In this document: positions 1-9,690 of the stretch, piece after piece | Layout: each line of letters starts with the position of its first letter | Position numbering within the stretch: the first letter of the stretch is position 1 | Assembly (NCBI GenBank): GCA_027491075.1 | Contig: JAIXWX010000019.1 | Coordinates: forward strand, 97,792 to 161,791 | Direction: 5' to 3' | DNA from: Flavobacteriales bacterium | GTDB taxonomy: Bacteria; Bacteroidota; Bacteroidia; Flavobacteriales_D; Sanyastnellaceae | Length of the DNA stretch: 64,000 bases | Notes under the pieces: generated by a model | The model's input: only the letters and a program-made list of their open reading frames with translations | Told to the model about the DNA's origin: nothing | Databases searched by the model: none | Program-made: the position numbers and the translations under genes

Positions 1-1805
1 TCATGAAAAGAGCGAATGGTATCTTTCAAAGGAGTAGTTGAACCTGCATAAGTTTGTTCCAAACCATTCATATACCTCACGGACAAAAGGGTATGCGTAC
101 CCTTGCTGGCGAATTGCGGTCGATTCAAAGAGGTTCTTTCGTAAAAAGATTTGAATACAAATGCATCAAAAGTTGTTCTGTCTGCTGTATCCACCGAGAG
201 AAAATTCTGTGTTTGATAGTACTCGTCAAAGCTGTATAAATAAGAGGTATTAGCAACAAGCTTTCCCTTATTCCCAATAGGCATGGCCATCCCAAAGGTT
301 GCAGAACGCTCATTCATAAGAATGAATGAAGGTTTTACATCATCAAAAAATGTAGCCAATGACTTATAAAAGTCCCACCGATTTTGGGTAAAACTCGCAT
401 GGAGAGAAAAGGGAAAACTACCAGGAAAATCCCAACGTACATCACCATGTAAGGATGCATAGAATCTTCCAAAATAGCTATTTGCAGAAAGAGTCGCAGA
501 AGATCTGCCAAACAAATTGTAGCGCAGTCCTACAAAACCAGTATTTATGGAGCGAGAAGAGAAATTTCCTCCAAAAGAAATAAACAGATCACGTTCTCTC
601 TCGACATCTAAGCTCAAAGAAAAATCGGAGTTTTCTTTTCTATACTTTAATATTGGAAATATGGTCTTTATTTTATCATCATAAAACAATCTGAAATAGG
701 CAGTGCGCAAATCAGCGAGTGGAACAAGCATCTTCTTTCTTCCGATCATTTGCTTCACATAATAATCTTGGGTTTTCTTCAGACCAATAATTTGAACATC
801 TCCGACAATAAGAGGTTTAAACCTCTCTTTGAATGAATTTCTTAGACGTGATCTGTCTTCCTTGGAAACTCTTCTTTGTACACTTTGAAGAATTATACTC
901 ATAGAATCCAAGGTCGTCCTATAGCCTAAGTCTATTGCTTCTTCCCCACTTTCAAAATCGAAAGTTCCTATCCTTTCTGTGTTGGGTTCCACAATAATTA
1001 ATTCTTCACAAACATCTATGGTGTTATTTCTAAACAAAATCATGCTCTGTATTTGAGAGATGATATCTCCTTCCATGGGATCAACGCCTTCGCCAGAGAC
1101 GTTACAACCAATGATTACATCAGGCATAAATTCAGAGTACAACATGGATACCGGAAAGTTATCATAGATACCACCGTCAAAAAGCAGCATTCCATCTACC
1201 CTTCTCGGTGGAAGATAGAACGGATAAGTACTAGAAGCTCTTACAGCTACGTTCAGAGGACCATTTCTGAATATAACTTGTTGTTTATCTTTCACATTCG
1301 CTGCGATACACCGAAAAGGTATCATGAGGCTATCGAATTGATAGTTGGAAGCTTCATCCGCCTGAGCAAAGTTGGTCATCAAGTGCCAATCCATCTGCAC
1401 TGGATCGATCAGATTTGTTGGCAACGTAGATGTGATGAACGTCCCTTTTGAATACTTAATGGTCCCTATAGAAGCATCCATATCCGGTTGCTTGAAATAG
1501 AATGAGTAGTCTTCATTCAACTCACCAGTTACCATCTTGTAAAATTCTTCTGTTCTTACAAAAGAATCAATTTCTGCAACACTGTAACCCGAGGCATACA
1601 TAGCAGCTACAACGGAACCCATGCTCGTACCACAGATAAAATCAATAGGAATTTCATTTTCTTCCAGAGCTTTCAGAAAACCAACGTGAGCCAGCGCTGT
1701 AGCGCCTCCGCCGCTCAACACAACACCGACATTCTGTCCGGATGCTCCGCAATACAAAAGAGTCAATGAAAAAGCCAATAAAGTCCGTATCGTGATTCCT
1801 ATCAT
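1..1805 (-). CDS. Patatin-like phospholipase with C-terminal surface-antigen/beta-barrel-like region (3' end outside window)
   Basis: Reverse-strand translation from ATG at 1805: MIGITIRTLLAFSLTLLYCGASGQNVGVVLSGGGATALAHVGFLKALEE...GTSMGS...DGGIYDNFPV (oxyanion GGG, GxSxG, DGG motifs). Absent from the ORF track because it runs off the window edge. Confidence 0.85.
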   Translation of the reverse strand, partial: MIGITIRTLLAFSLTLLYCGASGQNVGVVLSGGGATALAHVGFLKALEENEIPIDFICGTSMGSVVAAMYASGYSVAEIDSFVRTEEFYKMVTGELNEDYSFYFKQPDMDASIGTIKYSKGTFITSTLPTNLIDPVQMDWHLMTNFAQADEASNYQFDSLMIPFRCIAANVKDKQQVIFRNGPLNVAVRASSTYPFYLPPRRVDGMLLFDGGIYDNFPVSMLYSEFMPDVIIGCNVSGEGVDPMEGDIISQIQSMILFRNNTIDVCEELIIVEPNTERIGTFDFESGEEAIDLGYRTTLDSMSIILQSVQRRVSKEDRSRLRNSFKERFKPLIVGDVQIIGLKKTQDYYVKQMIGRKKMLVPLADLRTAYFRLFYDDKIKTIFPILKYRKENSDFSLSLDVERERDLFISFGGNFSSRSINTGFVGLRYNLFGRSSATLSANSYFGRFYASLHGDVRWDFPGSFPFSLHASFTQNRWDFYKSLATFFDDVKPSFILMNERSATFGMAMPIGNKGKLVANTSYLYSFDEYYQTQNFLSVDTADRTTFDAFVFKSFYERTSLNRPQFASKGTHTLLSVRYMNGLEQTYAGSTTPLKDTIRSFH

Positions 1806-1910
1806 TCTGACCCACAAAATAAAGGAATTCGCTCCCCCATTAAAACTAAATTACCATGAAAGTATCATTATTTGTGTTGAAACGGAACAGCACAAGGATG
1901 AATGGTAAGA

Positions 1911-2681
1911 TCAATGCAGCTCGTCCAAGTATTTAAATGCATACTTCAATCTACTTCCATACCAGCTAAACAATTCTCCGTCAACCAATAGTATTCTTGA
2001 CTGTGGCAAGATTTCTCTTAGCTCCTTCAAATGCTTTTCTTTGAAAGGAAACGGCTCACTGCTCAAGAATACAAAAGATGGGTTCGTAGCTATTAAATCC
2101 GCCATTTCGATCTCGGGATAACGCTCTAAATGCTCAAAGGCATTGCTCCACCCTCCCTCTTCCAACATTGCGTGGATAAAAGTAGAACGTCCTGCCACCA
2201 TTAAAGGATTGTTCCAAATAAGATAGGCTACCTCCCCTTTATGGGCAAACCTAGAAGAATAAACAGCCCTTTCCTGAGCAATTACTTCAGTTAACACTTC
2301 CGCCTTCTGTTCGGTTTGGGTGATTGTGCCAACATCCCGAATCATATGAAGCGCGTCATTCAAGCTATATATATCACTGATATATACAGGATATTTCTCC
2401 ATTAAGAATTCTATATCCTCTTTCGTGTTTTCTTCTTTATTGGCAATAATCAAATCTGGATTTAAAGCCGCAATTAGATCATGCTTTAATGTTTTAGTAC
2501 CACCAATAATTTTCTTTGATCGCCTCCACTCTTTTGGATGCACGCAAAACTTTGTAATCCCAACCACTCTATCATCCAAACCCAAATCATAGAGGAGCTC
2601 TGTTTGACTAGGAACAAGCGATACAATCCTTTCCGAATTTGGAATATCAATCCATCTGCCCGTTTGATCCTGAATTTTCAT
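1911..2681 (-). CDS. Helical-backbone metal receptor / cobalamin-type ABC substrate-binding protein (BtuF-like)
   Basis: ERIVSLVPSQTELLYDLGLDDRVVGITKFCVHP; PDLIIANKEEN; overlaps the end of the ligase ORF by 35 bp. Confidence 0.75.
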   Translation of the reverse strand: MKIQDQTGRWIDIPNSERIVSLVPSQTELLYDLGLDDRVVGITKFCVHPKEWRRSKKIIGGTKTLKHDLIAALNPDLIIANKEENTKEDIEFLMEKYPVYISDIYSLNDALHMIRDVGTITQTEQKAEVLTEVIAQERAVYSSRFAHKGEVAYLIWNNPLMVAGRSTFIHAMLEEGGWSNAFEHLERYPEIEMADLIATNPSFVFLSSEPFPFKEKHLKELREILPQSRILLVDGELFSWYGSRLKYAFKYLDELH

Positions 2682-4263
2682 GTTGAATATAATCCAATAA
2701 ATTGTATAAATCTTCCTTGGTATTGGCCTCTTTTGCGGGCTTATCCTTACGCCATCGATGTATTCGTGGAAACCTCAATGCTATTCCACTCTTATGTCTG
2801 CTGGATCGTTGAAGACCCTCAAATGCGATTTCAAAAACAAGCTCTGGCTTTACAGATCTGACAGGACCAAATTTATCTAAGGTATTCCTTTTCACAAAAT
2901 CATCCACCTGCTTCATCTCCTCATCTGTCAAACCAGAATACGCTTTGGTAAAGGGTATCAATTGTTCTCCTTCCCAAACCGCAAAAGTAAAATCAGTGTA
3001 AAGATTGGATCTCCGCCCATGTCCACGCATAGCATAAATCATTACCGCATCGATGGTCATAGCATCCATCTTCCATTTCCACCAATCGCCTCTTTTTCTG
3101 CCTACTTTATATTCACTATTTCTCCTTTTCAACATCAAACCCTCGCAACTCATCGATCTAGACCTACTTCTTATTTCTTTCAATTCGCTCCAATCATTCG
3201 CTTTTACTTCTTCGGAAAAAACAATGCACCCCAATCCCAAATTCTGTATAAACTCCTTTAGTAATTTCCTCCTTTCTGAAAGAGGAAACGCTCTTAAATC
3301 CTTGCCTTCGCTTTCTAATAGATCATAAGCAATAAAACCTACCGGCGCTGACTGTAGAATGCTGGCGGAAACCTTTTTCCGTCCAATTCGCGTTTGAAGT
3401 AAAGCAAAGGGGAGGACATCCTTTCCATTAAAACAAACAATTTCTCCATCAATAACAAAGTTTAAATTGGTATTTTCTAGAAAACGAAACTCTGGAAATT
3501 TGTCCGTAACCAACTCTTCTCCCCTGCTCCAAATAGAGAGTATTCCGTTTCTTACCACAATTTGACCTCTTATCCCATCCCACTTTCTCTCTACAATCCA
3601 ATCCTCTACATTGCCCAAGTTCTCGGGTTCTTCCTCCAATGGATAAGCTAAATAAAACGGATAGGGCCTAATCAAATGTGCTTGCGCATGGTCTGAAAAC
3701 AACGTCTCCAGCGTGGTATTCAGCGGAGACCAATCTCCCATTAATTTATGCGCCACTTCCTCTGTTGACCGTTGAACAGACTGCGCTAGAGCACGAATCA
3801 CCAGTTGTGAAGAAACTCCCATTCGAAAGCCTCCTCCAATCAACTTATTGAATAGATATCGCTCTTCTCGGTTGAGACCATTCCAATGATTTAGAACATA
3901 AGCTTCTTTCTCTTCTTGTGGCTTCAATTTTAAGTGAGAAATTTCCGTCATCAATGCACTCAAAGACTTCTCAGGCAAACCGAATGATTGATCGGTAATT
4001 AAAGCAATCTTTTCTGACAAATCACCAACGATGTGATGAGATTCATCGACCAACCAATAAGGCAGTCCTGAAACCTCAGAAGCCAGCTCTTTGAGCCGAG
4101 TAGTAGGCAATGGCCTTGGTGGGCGTTTATCTAGGAGCAAAGCGATGCACCATAATTTATCTTCGGGACTCGCTTCTTGAAAATAACCAATTAGTGCCGC
4201 TACTTTAGCATTAGTGGAAGTTGTCTGATCCAAATTGCGATATAGCTGCACAAAGTCTTTCAT
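2647..4263 (-). CDS. ATP-dependent DNA ligase (ligase-associated DNA damage response type)
   Basis: VERKWDGIRGQIV (KxDGxR nucleotidyltransferase motif), DGEIVCF, EGLMLKRRNSEYKVGRKRGDWWKWK. Confidence 0.9.
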   Translation of the reverse strand: MKDFVQLYRNLDQTTSTNAKVAALIGYFQEASPEDKLWCIALLLDKRPPRPLPTTRLKELASEVSGLPYWLVDESHHIVGDLSEKIALITDQSFGLPEKSLSALMTEISHLKLKPQEEKEAYVLNHWNGLNREERYLFNKLIGGGFRMGVSSQLVIRALAQSVQRSTEEVAHKLMGDWSPLNTTLETLFSDHAQAHLIRPYPFYLAYPLEEEPENLGNVEDWIVERKWDGIRGQIVVRNGILSIWSRGEELVTDKFPEFRFLENTNLNFVIDGEIVCFNGKDVLPFALLQTRIGRKKVSASILQSAPVGFIAYDLLESEGKDLRAFPLSERRKLLKEFIQNLGLGCIVFSEEVKANDWSELKEIRSRSRSMSCEGLMLKRRNSEYKVGRKRGDWWKWKMDAMTIDAVMIYAMRGHGRRSNLYTDFTFAVWEGEQLIPFTKAYSGLTDEEMKQVDDFVKRNTLDKFGPVRSVKPELVFEIAFEGLQRSSRHKSGIALRFPRIHRWRKDKPAKEANTKEDLYNLLDYIQHENSGSNGQMD

Positions 4264-5270
4264 GCAACTTCCTCCGTGTTCTTATCAATGGTCTCTCCTT
4301 CGAAAGCAGTAGATTCAGCTGTAGCCTGTATGCCAATTTCATTCAAGTACTTGGCAAATATGGGGGCGTATCCGTGTGTAACCGCCACTTTCTCCGCTTC
4401 TGAACTTTTTATGGCTGACAGCAATCCGTTCCAATCTGCATGATCTGACATTACAAATCCTCTATCCAAATTTCTTCTTCGTCTGGTACCTCTTAAAGCC
4501 ATCCAACCGCTGGCAGCGGCAGTAGATACGTCTTTAAACTTCTTAAGCCAAGCATCACTATCTGCTGATGGTGGGGCGATGACTAGAGCTTTGGACAACT
4601 CCTCGTTGCGAACATCCCGAGTTAAGAGTTCTGTGCTTCCAATCATAAGACCCGCATTCCGCAGTACTTCATTTGTATTTTCAACGGCTCCATGGCAATA
4701 AACTGGACCAATGTTTTCTAGACCTTGAATAACACGCTGCGCTTTGCCTAGAGCGTAACAAAAAAGAATAGATGTGACATTTAATGAAGCATTATTTCTC
4801 CACCAATCATTGATCTCTTTCAGTATTTCTTGATTCTCCTTCCAGTGATAAACGGGCAACCCAAAGGTGCTTTCCGTTATGAATCCATGACATTTTACCG
4901 ACTCAAACGGAGCTGATACACCATCCACATGTGTTTTATAATCCCCTGCTGCAACCCAAACCTCACCCTTGTATTCCACCCTTACTTGTGCAGAACCCGG
5001 AATATGTCCTGCTGGATGAAAGGAGACACTCACTCCATGGATATGCTGCTTGATACCATAATCCAAGGTCTCTAAAATGATAGATTGACCCAATCGATGC
5101 TTCATAACCTCACCCGTCAATGGAGTCGATAAATACGATTTCATTCCCCAGCGGGCATGATCACTATGGGCATGAGTAATTACCGCTCTTTCGCAGGGCA
5201 GCCACGGATCGATATAGAAATCACCAGGAGGACAATAGATTCCTCTATCTGTGAATTGGAGCAAAGACAT
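4260..5270 (-). CDS. Ligase-associated DNA exonuclease (MBL-fold, SNM1-like)
   Basis: THAHSDHARWG metal-binding motif, FHPAGHIPGSAQV, SDHADWNGLL. The track start at 5288 is a TTG; ATG (MSLLQFTDRG) at 5270 is more likely. Confidence 0.87.
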   Translation of the reverse strand: MSLLQFTDRGIYCPPGDFYIDPWLPCERAVITHAHSDHARWGMKSYLSTPLTGEVMKHRLGQSIILETLDYGIKQHIHGVSVSFHPAGHIPGSAQVRVEYKGEVWVAAGDYKTHVDGVSAPFESVKCHGFITESTFGLPVYHWKENQEILKEINDWWRNNASLNVTSILFCYALGKAQRVIQGLENIGPVYCHGAVENTNEVLRNAGLMIGSTELLTRDVRNEELSKALVIAPPSADSDAWLKKFKDVSTAAASGWMALRGTRRRRNLDRGFVMSDHADWNGLLSAIKSSEAEKVAVTHGYAPIFAKYLNEIGIQATAESTAFEGETIDKNTEEVA

Positions 5271-5331
5271 ATGCTTATAAACCGCCAAGATAGGTGTATG
5301 TTTCTTAAGGAAAGTCTACCTTTGTCCTACC

Positions 5332-6270
5332 ATGGAAAAAAAGGAAAAAAGAACACTGTATATCCTCTATGTGCTGGGAATTTATATTCTTTTTCAGGCG
5401 GGATGGTGGGCGTATCACCTTGTGGAATTGAATAAAGAATTATATGAGTATAAAAGTATTCTAACAGGTGTAAATTTTGTAGAAACTTTTGACAAAAAAG
5501 TATGGATGATTATTGGCGAAGGAAGCATTTTTCTAATTCTTCTCGCTATTGGTTTTTGGCAAATAAAAAGAACTTTGACCAGAGAGTTGAAGCTGGCTCA
5601 GATGGAGAAAACATTCTTGTTATCTGTAACGCATGAACTTAAAACTCCTATTGCCGCTGTTAAACTCTTCTTAGAAACATTAAAAAGTAGAAAATTAGAA
5701 CCCGATCAAGAAAGAAAAATAGTAGAAGATGCCCTAAAAGAAAATAAGCGAATTGAACAGCTTTCTGAGAACATTCTATTAGCAACAAAACTAGATCAAA
5801 CCAAGAAATTCGAGTTTACAGAAAATGTAGAAATTAGTACTATCGCTCTTCAAACAGCCAAGCGTTTTCAATCTTATTGGCCCGACCGCAGTATCATCAC
5901 AAAAGTTGAAGACAATTTGTGTATTCCAGGAGATGTACAAATGATTCAAACAGTATTGTCAAACTTAGTTGAAAATGCCATAAAATACTCCAAACCCGAT
6001 GAAGCCATTGAGATACATCTCTCGAAATTGAACGATACGATTTCTTTGACCGTCGCCGATCAAGGCATGGGCATCCCAGCGGACGAACGTCAACGTGTTT
6101 TCACCAAATTCTATCGCATAGGTAACGAGAATACCAGAAAAACGAAAGGTACTGGCCTTGGATTATACATCATTAAAAACATCGTAAAATTGCACGGAGG
6201 AAGCATTGAGATCGTAGCAAATAATCCGAAAGGAAGTCGCTTCAACGTTTATTTTCCAATTCAAATTTAA
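5332..6270 (+). CDS. Sensor histidine kinase (orphan, membrane-bound)
   Basis: SVTHELKTPIAAVKLFLETL (HisKA), NLVENAIKYS, DQGMGIP, GTGLGLYI (HATPase); two hydrophobic segments at the N-terminus. Confidence 0.92.
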   Translation: MEKKEKRTLYILYVLGIYILFQAGWWAYHLVELNKELYEYKSILTGVNFVETFDKKVWMIIGEGSIFLILLAIGFWQIKRTLTRELKLAQMEKTFLLSVTHELKTPIAAVKLFLETLKSRKLEPDQERKIVEDALKENKRIEQLSENILLATKLDQTKKFEFTENVEISTIALQTAKRFQSYWPDRSIITKVEDNLCIPGDVQMIQTVLSNLVENAIKYSKPDEAIEIHLSKLNDTISLTVADQGMGIPADERQRVFTKFYRIGNENTRKTKGTGLGLYIIKNIVKLHGGSIEIVANNPKGSRFNVYFPIQI

Positions 6271-6272
6271 CA

Positions 6273-7778
6273 ATGAATAAAGTAGCACTTATCATACTCG
6301 ACGGTTGGGGACATGGAAGAAAGGATAGTAGCAATGCCATCTATAACGCAAATACCCCCTTTACAGATGGTCTGTATAAAAGCGTTCCTAATGCAGAGTT
6401 AAGAACTGACGGAGAGAACGTAGGTCTTCCTGAAGGCCAGATGGGAAACAGTGAAGTGGGACACACCAATATCGGCGCAGGTAGGGTAGTGTATCAAGAC
6501 TTGGTGCGCATCAACGTAGAAATCAGAGAACGCAATTTTTTTTCCCAACCTGTTATTCTAGATGCATTTAAATATGCTCGACAACATAACAAAAAAGTTC
6601 ACCTTGCAGGTCTTCTAAGCGATGGAGGAGTGCACTCCCATTTGGATCATTTGATTGCGCTCACTGAAATTGCAGCCACTTTTCCAGAAGTAAAAACTGC
6701 AATCCATGCATTCACAGACGGACGTGATACTGATCCTAAAAGTGCGCTTGGTTTTATCGCGTATTTCGAAAAAAATAAAAAAGGAGAAAATACCTCCATT
6801 GCATCTCTATGCGGTCGCTATTATGCAATGGATCGAGATAAACGTTGGGAAAGAGTAAAGAAGGCCTATGATTTAATGGTAAATGGCATGGGTGATGTCC
6901 ATCCAACCGCCATAAGTGCAGTTGAATCAGCCTATGCAAATGATATCACGGATGAGTTTATCGAACCGTGTATCATAGGATCTCCAACAACTGTTGAAAC
7001 TGGCGACGTTGTTATATGTTTCAACTATCGCACCGATCGTTGCAGAGAGATAACACAAGCGCTCTCTCAACAAGACTTTCCAGAGTTTCAAATGAAAAAA
7101 CTAGATCTGTACTATGTCACAATGACCAACTATGATGAGACATTTAACAATGTCAAGATCATTTATGACAAGGACAATCTATCTCAAACTTTAGGAGAAG
7201 TGATTTCTCAAGCGGGAGGGACACAAATAAGAATCGCCGAAACAGAAAAGTATCCACACGTTACCTTTTTCTTTAGCGGTGGGCGCGAAGCTATTTTTCC
7301 AGGTGAAACCCGAGCCATGGTGCCTTCTCCAAAAGTTGCTACGTACGACTTAATGCCTGAGATGAGTGCTCATGGAATTAAAGACAAGATCATCGAATTA
7401 ATAGAAACCAACCCAACAGATTTTATCTGTTTAAACTTTGCAAATCCAGATATGGTCGGCCATACAGGCGTTTTTGAAGCCATCGTTAAAGCTTGCGAAA
7501 CAACAGACGCTTGTTTAAGTGAAGTCGTCGAGGCAGGAACTGCAAAGGGCTACAGCTTTGTAATCATCGCAGACCACGGCAATGCCGACTTTGCAATGAA
7601 TGATGATGGAAGTCCAAACACTGCGCATACTACCAACCCAGTGCCTATTTGGATAATCGATAGCAGAGTGAAGGAAGTTAGATCAGGAATATTGGCCGAC
7701 GTAGCTCCAACGATTTTAGAATTAATGGGATTAAAAAAGCCCGTCGAAATGACGGGCTCTAGTCTTATTCACCTCTAA
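6273..7778 (+). CDS. gpmI: 2,3-bisphosphoglycerate-independent phosphoglycerate mutase
   Basis: MNKVALIILDGWGHG, GNSEVGHTNIGAGRVVYQDL, FTDGRDTDP, ADHGNAD. Confidence 0.97.
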   Translation: MNKVALIILDGWGHGRKDSSNAIYNANTPFTDGLYKSVPNAELRTDGENVGLPEGQMGNSEVGHTNIGAGRVVYQDLVRINVEIRERNFFSQPVILDAFKYARQHNKKVHLAGLLSDGGVHSHLDHLIALTEIAATFPEVKTAIHAFTDGRDTDPKSALGFIAYFEKNKKGENTSIASLCGRYYAMDRDKRWERVKKAYDLMVNGMGDVHPTAISAVESAYANDITDEFIEPCIIGSPTTVETGDVVICFNYRTDRCREITQALSQQDFPEFQMKKLDLYYVTMTNYDETFNNVKIIYDKDNLSQTLGEVISQAGGTQIRIAETEKYPHVTFFFSGGREAIFPGETRAMVPSPKVATYDLMPEMSAHGIKDKIIELIETNPTDFICLNFANPDMVGHTGVFEAIVKACETTDACLSEVVEAGTAKGYSFVIIADHGNADFAMNDDGSPNTAHTTNPVPIWIIDSRVKEVRSGILADVAPTILELMGLKKPVEMTGSSLIHL

Positions 7779-9660
7779 TCAGCTGAACTTCTCCACTAAA
7801 TATCTCACCGTCAGATCGAGTATAGATGTAGTAATAAACTCCATCGGGCTGATCCTCTCCTGACCACTGGTTATTGTAATTCTGTGATTCAAAAACCACC
7901 GTACCCCAGCGATTGAGAATGCTCAAACTGCTGCCTGGGTACTGATCAATTCCTTCAATAGTAAAGAATTTATTTTTTGAGTCTCCATTGGGAGTAAATA
8001 CATTGGGAATACGACAAATGGCAACACGAACAACGGCTGTGTCTACTTGTCCGCATTGGTCTGTAACTATTCCTAAAGCGTCACCTAATACATCTCCCAA
8101 CACACGGTCGTTGTTTCCTTGGACCTCTGTGGCAATGTCTGGTAAAAACTCATAGATATAAGGCTCTGCTCCACCATTTGCCAATTGGCCTATTTCGTTG
8201 ATACAGATAAATACATCAGGGAAAACCACAAAACTGTCTGGCTCAATTACATTGAAGATAACCGAGTCTTTATACCCACAAAAATCTGTAAGCATAACCA
8301 TATACTGCCCTTCGTCGCCTTGTCCATAAGTAACCGATGGAACTGTTTCACCACTGGTCCAGCTAAAGGTGTATGGGGTATAACCCTGTGCAGGTATCGC
8401 TACCGCAGTAGCGGTGGTGCCTGGACAAATAAACATGTCTTCAATATCTTGTAAAAACGGCTCATTGGTATCGTAGTCCATCAAGCTCATGCTTCCAGAA
8501 ACCGTTTGCTGCTCATTCAGAAGATCAAGGTAGGTGTAAGAAAGAACGATTGACTCTACTGACTCCTCTTCATCATCATCCAATGGGTTTACAGTTACTA
8601 CAACTGGCTCTCCTGTTGGAAGAAATTGCAAAGTCGTTGGATAATCGGTAACGAAATCAGTGCCGTAGATCGCCGCTCCAGAGTAGGACAGGTTTACCAC
8701 CAAGGTGTCTACTAAACATGGCGGCGGATTCACCAAAAACTCACCGGGTATACAACCCTCAACTACCGTCAGTGGAGGAAAGTTGTTTTCTGGATCGAAA
8801 GTGATTGGCTCAATTTCCGTAGACGCAATCTGAAAGCTACCCTCTTTTAAAAAGACCCAAGAAGTGAGAGCAGTATCCTGAGCATCGGCAATCGCAAGCT
8901 TGATATGATAAGTTGCTCCGCAAGTTAAACTACCGAAAAAGGCAGTCAAGGTAGTAGTATAGCCATTGATATTGACGGTTTGACTGGATGGATTATCGAT
9001 ATAGTATTGGCCGTTCAAATTGGGTTGTACTGAAGAAATGGTAATTGGCAGCTCTGGATCAGACCCAGGAACTACTGCGATATTAATAGATCCGTCCGGA
9101 AATCCAGCTGGAGCACTGAAGTTTCCTACAATGCCGGGTCCTGAAAGAAAAAAGCCAAACACGTCATTGTAAACGGTATTGATGTAGGTCTGATATTCAT
9201 CAGAACCAAAAATATAGTCGAAAGAAAGTTCATTACCACTCGCTACGAAATCAAACTCGAGAATAGCCACATCATTCGCTCCAGTTGCGGTCCATTCTTG
9301 CCCGATCAATGGAGGAACGCTATTGGCAATGTTCAAAAGATCGGTGTTACCGTTAACGGGATTGGTGAGAAAATCAAAGCTTCCCGCAAGTTCTGCTTCT
9401 GCAACCACACCGGAAGCCAAGCCTATACCTGACGGTATTTGAAAAGGATTGACCGCTCCAGTCATATAAGCCAATTGCAAAGGATCTCCAGTGAATTGAA
9501 CATTGGAGAACGTTACACCTGGTCCAAGTAATGTCTGAACAGCAATAGTAGGATCCATCACATCAATGTTCACCTGAGAGTAGCCACTCAGGTAACTTAA
9601 AAACGAAATTGCGATAGCAAGTCTTTTGAACATATTCATGTTTTTTTTCTTGATGCGCAA
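7765..9660 (-). CDS. Choice-of-anchor L domain protein with gliding-motility-associated / T9SS type B C-terminal domain
   Basis: N-term VQTLLGPGVTFSNVQFTGDPLQLAYMTG...GIGLASG; GSDEYQTYINTVYNDVFGFFLSGPG; C-term IPNVFTPNGDSKNKFFTIEGIDQYPGSSLSILNRWGTVVFES. Track start 9660 is TTG; ATG near 9639 more likely. Confidence 0.88.
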   Translation of the reverse strand: MRIKKKNMNMFKRLAIAISFLSYLSGYSQVNIDVMDPTIAVQTLLGPGVTFSNVQFTGDPLQLAYMTGAVNPFQIPSGIGLASGVVAEAELAGSFDFLTNPVNGNTDLLNIANSVPPLIGQEWTATGANDVAILEFDFVASGNELSFDYIFGSDEYQTYINTVYNDVFGFFLSGPGIVGNFSAPAGFPDGSINIAVVPGSDPELPITISSVQPNLNGQYYIDNPSSQTVNINGYTTTLTAFFGSLTCGATYHIKLAIADAQDTALTSWVFLKEGSFQIASTEIEPITFDPENNFPPLTVVEGCIPGEFLVNPPPCLVDTLVVNLSYSGAAIYGTDFVTDYPTTLQFLPTGEPVVVTVNPLDDDEEESVESIVLSYTYLDLLNEQQTVSGSMSLMDYDTNEPFLQDIEDMFICPGTTATAVAIPAQGYTPYTFSWTSGETVPSVTYGQGDEGQYMVMLTDFCGYKDSVIFNVIEPDSFVVFPDVFICINEIGQLANGGAEPYIYEFLPDIATEVQGNNDRVLGDVLGDALGIVTDQCGQVDTAVVRVAICRIPNVFTPNGDSKNKFFTIEGIDQYPGSSLSILNRWGTVVFESQNYNNQWSGEDQPDGVYYYIYTRSDGEIFSGEVQLIRGE

Positions 9661-9690
9661 ATATGTGATAAAGTTGCCTGTTCTCGAAAT

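Noticed and set aside
1053-1451. 132-aa plus-strand ORF
   Set aside because: Antisense to the patatin-like gene, which has clear motifs on the minus strand and is missing from the track only because it is cut by the window edge.
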